Positions 60,111-64,000 of a DNA stretch of 64,000 nucleotides are shown piece after piece. The position numbers and the translations under genes are program-made. The stretch is from Phycisphaerales bacterium (lineage in GTDB: Bacteria; Planctomycetota; Phycisphaerae; Phycisphaerales; UBA1924): contig CP064987.1 of assembly GCA_016699835.1 (NCBI GenBank), positions 1,550,001-1,614,000 of the forward strand, in the 5' to 3' direction. The notes under the pieces are model-generated. The model was not told the DNA's origin. It ran no database searches and saw only the letters and a program-made list of their open reading frames with translations. Positions within the stretch are counted from its first letter, which is position 1. Each line of letters starts with the position of its first letter.

Positions 60111-61361
60111 CTATCGGCGGCGCTGCGCCAGCGACGGATCCGCGACGATCGTGATCGGGATGCTCGCCTGGGCCAAGGCCCCCGAGTTCTTGTCCGAGAC
60201 CGTCAACTTCAGCGTGTACTTGCCCACCGACAGATTCACCGGTAGCGCGATCTCCTGGACGAGATAGAAGTCGGTTCGTGGCGTGCGCGCAGTCTCGGTG
60301 ACCGAACGCTCGCGAACCTTCCACACCTCAAGACCATCGGCATCCGAGTACAACGACAACCGCTGGGAGAGTTCGACGCGCCGCAGACCATTCGATCCTT
60401 CGAGATCCCGCGCGGTGAACCCGGCGACCTCGGTGTACACGATCGCCCGGGCCGGATACCCCGCGACAAAGGTCGTGCTGGGCAGCGGCGTGTACACGCC
60501 GAACGACCGCACCTTGGTGCACAACTCGGCCTTGGGCACTCGGAACTGCGGGCCACTCGGCGGGAGCCCGAGCGCGCTCAGCAGCGACTCGCTCGCCTGA
60601 ACGCGGGCCTGGTCATTCGTGAGCACCAGGTCACGTGCCTGGCGCAGCGTTCGCACCTCATCCTCGGTCAGCGCGTGGCGCTCGTCGCTGGTGGGATCGT
60701 CGAGTCGTTTGATGAAGCCCGGACTCATGCTCTCGAGCGTGGCGAGGGCGTGGAGCGCGGTCGCCGGTGTCGGCTGGACGCCCAAGCCGATCGTGAGCGC
60801 TTTGGCCAACCCGATCGCATCGCCGGGCTGAGCAGGACCGACGCCAGTGGATTCCGGCTGGTGCGGACTCGGCTCGCCCGTCCCGTTCGTCATCGAGGCG
60901 AGGTCCATGCTGGGGACGGCCACATCACCAGGCCGCGTGGAATCCGTGGGCGTGGGTGCGCCGGCCTCGTGGCGTGCTGGGTCCAGATTCGGCGTCGTGT
61001 CCGCGGTAGGCACCGGCGAGGTCGTGGTCTGCCGCGTGGGAGACGATGCCGTCCCCGAACGCGATCCAAAATATCGCAGATCCAGATTCTCGATGTCGGC
61101 AACAGACTGCGCAAGGGCGGCCAGATCTGGCGAGCCAGGATTGAAGTTCGGCTTCGCGCCTGGCGAGACGCTGGGCGTGCCACCACCAGTCGGCGTGAGC
61201 ACCGGAGCATTGCCAGTGGTCAGAGCCATGAGTGAAGCATCAATCGGCTCGGCGGGGGTGCTGGCGCAGGACACCATCATCGCGCATGCCAGAAGCCCGA
61301 CACAGCCGCCAGCGACGCGATGGAGACGAGCGACATACTCCACACTCACGCGAGAACTCAT
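60111..61361 (-). CDS. Lipoprotein of unknown function with long disordered region
   Basis: The 416-residue product starts at the ATG at 61361 (GGAGG upstream). Its signal peptide ends at a lipobox-like MMVSCAS (about residue 31). Residues 45-190 are rich in Thr, Pro, Ser and Gly and are probably disordered. A helical region precedes a C-terminal beta domain (about 270-416), with VGKYTLKLTVSDKNSG near the end. The C-terminal domain looks like an Ig-like surface module, but this is only a pattern impression. No known function. Confidence 0.65.
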   Translation of the reverse strand: MSSRVSVEYVARLHRVAGGCVGLLACAMMVSCASTPAEPIDASLMALTTGNAPVLTPTGGGTPSVSPGAKPNFNPGSPDLAALAQSVADIENLDLRYFGSRSGTASSPTRQTTTSPVPTADTTPNLDPARHEAGAPTPTDSTRPGDVAVPSMDLASMTNGTGEPSPHQPESTGVGPAQPGDAIGLAKALTIGLGVQPTPATALHALATLESMSPGFIKRLDDPTSDERHALTEDEVRTLRQARDLVLTNDQARVQASESLLSALGLPPSGPQFRVPKAELCTKVRSFGVYTPLPSTTFVAGYPARAIVYTEVAGFTARDLEGSNGLRRVELSQRLSLYSDADGLEVWKVRERSVTETARTPRTDFYLVQEIALPVNLSVGKYTLKLTVSDKNSGALAQASIPITIVADPSLAQRRR

Positions 61362-61501
61362 GGCACCTCCAGTGCACCGGAGCGCCATTCCCCTGGCCAC
61401 TGCCGCCGCTCCGCGACGGGCGCGCGACCCTGGCGCCCCAACTCGTCATCGGCATGCCATCGTGTTCGTCTTGAAGGGGTCCTTCGAAACCAAATCCGGG
61501 G

Positions 61502-62635
61502 CTATCGCGAGCCGGATCTCGCCTGCGCGATCTTGAGCGCCAGGCGTTCGAGGGTTCGCCCGCTCTCGCCAAGGCCCGTGCGGTCGCGGAGCGTCGCCTC
61601 CAGCGCCGAGTTCAGCACCCCGCGGCAGGCCTCGGGACCCATCTTGGCCGCCGCATTGAAGATGGCGTCCCCCCCGGCGCCAAAGAGCCGCAGCGGACCA
61701 CGCACCTGATAGAAGTTCTTCCCCTGCTTCGCCGCGTGGGCGCAGGCGTGCAGTTTCCGCGCCAGGTCATTCATCGCGTACGAGACCAACGCCGCGGGAT
61801 GGCGCGAGACCTCGAGCGCATCGCGCACCGCCCGAATCGCTCCCTCAGCCCCCGCCCCCCCCGCCCCAACTACACGCTCCTGGATCGACCAGACCTCTTC
61901 CTCACGCGACATGCCCACAAACTGCGCCACCAACTCGCGCGAGATTGCTCCCTTCTTCCCGTCATCAACGAGTACCGCCGCCGCCAACTTGCCCAGTTCG
62001 GAATCAAGACGCCCAAGGCCCGTCCCCACGCGATCGACCAGAAGAGCCGCCGCGGCAAGGTCGATCGTGGCGCCATGAGCCTTGGCGCAGCGCGTGATGG
62101 CCCACTGGGCCGCCTTGTCCTCCTGGACCTCCTCGCACTTGATCACCGCCCCGCCATCACCCAGCGCCTCGATCATCGCGTCGAGTTTCCCGGGTCGCCA
62201 GGTCGAGGCGCGAAGCACGAGCACCGCGCCCGGCATCTCACCATCACTCGACCCCAGCAGCCCACCACCCTCTTCACCCCCCGAGGCCAGCCCCGTGACA
62301 TACCGCTCAAAGAGCGGGCGGTTGTCCTCCTTTACCACAGCATCCGCATTATCGACGATCACGATCTTGTGCGAAGCGAGCAAGCCGAAACTCCGGCACT
62401 CGTCGAGCACCTCCGCCGCCGAGGTCGATGTGCCGTCCATCATGACGGTCTCCACCTCGCCGAACTTCGCCTCGAGCGCGTCCCTCAGCTGCCTCGTGTA
62501 CAACTGCTGCAGGAACGACTCTGGCCCACAGAGCACGGCCACCTTCGTCGCCGCAGAGAGCGACCCGCCCGACGCCTTGCCGCCGGCCTTCCCACCGGTG
62601 TTCTTTGTTGCCGAACTCGCGGGCTTCTTCGCCAT
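61502..62635 (-). CDS. holA: DNA polymerase III subunit delta
   Basis: The 377-residue product starts at the ATG at 62635. Family features are a lysine-rich, low-complexity start, then VAVLCGPESFLQQLYTRQLR, FGLLASHKIVIVDNADAVV, ASTWRPGKLDAMIEAL and VDRVGTGLGRLDSELGKLAA. The three-domain AAA+-like delta subunit loads the sliding clamp with tau and delta'. It is a poorly conserved family, so the call rests on the overall pattern. There is no ribosome site; TACTGT lies 6 nt before the ATG, in the same GGACTACTGTCG context as rsmD. Confidence 0.85.
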   Translation of the reverse strand: MAKKPASSATKNTGGKAGGKASGGSLSAATKVAVLCGPESFLQQLYTRQLRDALEAKFGEVETVMMDGTSTSAAEVLDECRSFGLLASHKIVIVDNADAVVKEDNRPLFERYVTGLASGGEEGGGLLGSSDGEMPGAVLVLRASTWRPGKLDAMIEALGDGGAVIKCEEVQEDKAAQWAITRCAKAHGATIDLAAAALLVDRVGTGLGRLDSELGKLAAAVLVDDGKKGAISRELVAQFVGMSREEEVWSIQERVVGAGGAGAEGAIRAVRDALEVSRHPAALVSYAMNDLARKLHACAHAAKQGKNFYQVRGPLRLFGAGGDAIFNAAAKMGPEACRGVLNSALEATLRDRTGLGESGRTLERLALKIAQARSGSR

Positions 62636-62641
62636 GCCTCG

Positions 62642-62647
62642 ACAGTA
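62642..62647 (-). promoter_or_regulatory. Candidate -10 element, leaderless holA
   Basis: On the minus strand TACTGT lies 6 nt before the ATG at 62635, in the context GGACTACTGTCG, identical to the rsmD site. Confidence 0.45.
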
Positions 62648-62695
62648 GTCCCCTTCAACCATGCCGCCCGTCGATCCATCTCGTGGGCGGCCACG

Positions 62696-62701
62696 TACAG
62701 T
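62696..62701 (+). promoter_or_regulatory. Candidate -10 element, leaderless FHA kinase gene
   Basis: TACAGT lies 5 nt before the GTG at 62707, where the FHA similarity begins. Confidence 0.4.
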
Positions 62702-62706
62702 CGTTC

Positions 62707-64000
62707 GTGCTCGTCCTCACCGTCATCCAGGGCCCGGACAAGGGGAAGAAGTTCGAACTCCCCGACCACGAGCCGCAACTCATCGGACGCTCCTCCGAGG
62801 CGCTCCCGATGTCCGACAACGCCGTCTCCCGCCGCCACGCCGAACTCACACCCGACGACGGACTCTGGTACATCCGAGACCTCGCCTCCCAGAACGGCAC
62901 CTACATCAACGGCACACGCATCCACGAGCGCACCCGCCTCCGCGCCGGCGACCAGATCCGCACCGGCCAGACCCTCCTCGTCTTCGGCCAGACCACCTCC
63001 AACGACCCCGACGTCGTCCACATCGTCGGGCCCAAGCACCTCGACGCCGCCGTCGAGCGAACCCTCCCCAGCACACCGGGCCTCCTCTCCACGAGCATGG
63101 ACGACTCGGTCATCCTCGCCGTCCCCGAGCCAAGGGCGGCCGCGATCGACCACCTCCGCGTCATCTATCGCCTCTCGACGCTTCTGACAACCCAGGTCAT
63201 GGACCGGGCGCAACTCCTCAAGACCGTCCTCGATCTGGTCTTCGCCGAGTTCACGCCACAGCGCGGGTGCATCGTCCTCGCCGAGGACGCCGGCACGCTC
63301 TCGCCCGTCGCCGTCAAGTACCACGAGCCGCCCAAGGACCACGACGAGGCGAAGATCCATGTCAGCCGCACGATCTTGCAGCACGTCATCACCAAGGGCG
63401 AGGGCGTCCTCTCCACCAACGCGATGAACGACCCGCGCTTCGCCTCGGGCGACAGCGTGCAGCGTCTGCACGTGCGCTCGGCCCTCTGCTCACCCATCCG
63501 CTATCGCGAGACCACCTACGGCGCGATCTCCATCGACAGCACCGTCGCCAACTACACCTTCACCCCCGACCAACTCGCCCTCCTCAACGCGATCGGGCAG
63601 CACACCGGCCTCGCCCTCGCCAACGCCGAACTCTACCAGCAGAAGTTACAATCCGAACGCCTCGCCGTCATGGGCGAGACCGTCGCCACCCTCTCCCACT
63701 CCATCAAGAACATCCTCCAGGGCCTCCGCGGCGGGGCCGACGTCGTCGAGATGGGCCTCAAACGCGACGACCTCAAGATCGCCAAGGGCGGCTGGGCCAT
63801 CCTCAAACGAAACCTCGAACGCATCATCGGCCTCACGATGAACATGCTCGCCTTCTCGCGACAGCGCGGCGTCGAGGTCGAGCTCACCCCCCTCGCCCCG
63901 CTCATCGAGGAGTGCGCCTCGCTCCTCGAGTCCCAGTGCGCCCTGCGCCAGGTCGCCCTCATGGTCGACGTCGATGCCGAGGTCCCGCCCGTCCCCCTCG
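62707..64000 (+). CDS. FHA-GAF sensor histidine kinase, 3' end cut by window
   Basis: The frame opens at GTG 62707 (an in-frame GTG at 62683 is also possible) and continues beyond the window; about 431 residues are visible. The N-terminal FHA domain has GRSSEALPMSDNAVSRRHAE and DLASQNGTYING, the phosphothreonine-binding signature. A GAF domain (about 165-305) follows. Then comes a HisKA region with phosphoacceptor His in TLSHSIKNILQGLRGG. The ATPase domain lies outside the window. FHA plus GAF plus kinase suggests a signalling hub that reads protein phosphorylation and a small ligand. It is divergent from holA, 71 bp between start codons. Confidence 0.85.
   Translation, partial: MLVLTVIQGPDKGKKFELPDHEPQLIGRSSEALPMSDNAVSRRHAELTPDDGLWYIRDLASQNGTYINGTRIHERTRLRAGDQIRTGQTLLVFGQTTSNDPDVVHIVGPKHLDAAVERTLPSTPGLLSTSMDDSVILAVPEPRAAAIDHLRVIYRLSTLLTTQVMDRAQLLKTVLDLVFAEFTPQRGCIVLAEDAGTLSPVAVKYHEPPKDHDEAKIHVSRTILQHVITKGEGVLSTNAMNDPRFASGDSVQRLHVRSALCSPIRYRETTYGAISIDSTVANYTFTPDQLALLNAIGQHTGLALANAELYQQKLQSERLAVMGETVATLSHSIKNILQGLRGGADVVEMGLKRDDLKIAKGGWAILKRNLERIIGLTMNMLAFSRQRGVEVELTPLAPLIEECASLLESQCALRQVALMVDVDAEVPPVPL

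Overview
The window comes from a high-GC, Gram-negative bacterium, most likely a planctomycete of the Phycisphaerae type. The clues are a PEP-CTERM-like secreted protein ending in a PAPSA-type motif plus an Arg tail, a small membrane protein with a CPxCGYDxRGL...CPECG zinc ribbon, a TPR protein carrying two RNA polymerase alpha-CTD domains, two ClpPs, several lipoproteins and an outer-membrane porin. This placement is inference; there is no rRNA in the window. I found no insertion sequence, prophage, integrase or CRISPR array. It reads as ordinary chromosome with one striking accessory block.

Layout. 1-9 kb: a truncated PIG-L deacetylase with a lipoprotein, tRNA-dihydrouridine synthase, a PgpH-type HD hydrolase and PhoH as a coupled pair, then a PhoR/PhoB-like two-component system next to a PHO-box-like direct repeat. 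9-15.5 kb: a phosphate-selective-type porin with a strong terminator, a degenerate, membrane-anchored GspE/PilB-like protein and a CvpA-like membrane protein. 15.9-24.8 kb (minus strand): a four-gene electron-transfer operon encoding a ferredoxin/FAD/cytochrome b fusion, a 23-heme cytochrome, an outer-membrane beta-barrel and a 37-heme lipoprotein. 25.6 kb: tRNA-Gly(TCC). 25.8-31.3 kb: a three-gene cluster of Cys-rich membrane proteins, the TPR/alpha-CTD protein, a MATE transporter and a lipoprotein. 31.5-41.6 kb: clpP1-clpP2, a metallophosphatase, yidC-mnmE, clpS, a stand-alone T2SS-ATPase N-domain protein and rimO. 41.8-54.3 kb: M16 protease, rsmD, an AhpD-like protein, a tRNA nucleotidyltransferase, a pair of secreted ClpP/SppA-fold paralogues, pepF-like M3 peptidase, a PLP decarboxylase and a lipoprotein. 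54.3-64 kb: a LuxR-type regulator, the PEP-CTERM-like protein, clpC, a lipoprotein, holA and a truncated FHA-GAF histidine kinase.

How the genes work together. The most interesting unit is the 15.9-24.8 kb operon. Its four products together could carry electrons from cytoplasmic NAD(P)H, through FAD, Fe-S and two b hemes across the inner membrane, through a 23-heme periplasmic cytochrome and a beta-barrel, to a 37-heme outer-membrane lipoprotein built from nine 73-residue triheme modules. This would be a complete candidate extracellular electron conduit encoded in one operon. A Clp proteolysis set (ClpP1, ClpP2, ClpS, ClpC) is scattered over 28 kb.

A second theme is gene expression. Several genes (dus, rimO, rsmD, the AhpD-like gene, pepF-like, a lipoprotein, holA, the FHA kinase) have no Shine-Dalgarno site but a TAnnnT hexamer 5-7 nt before the start codon. 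This is the signature of leaderless mRNAs.
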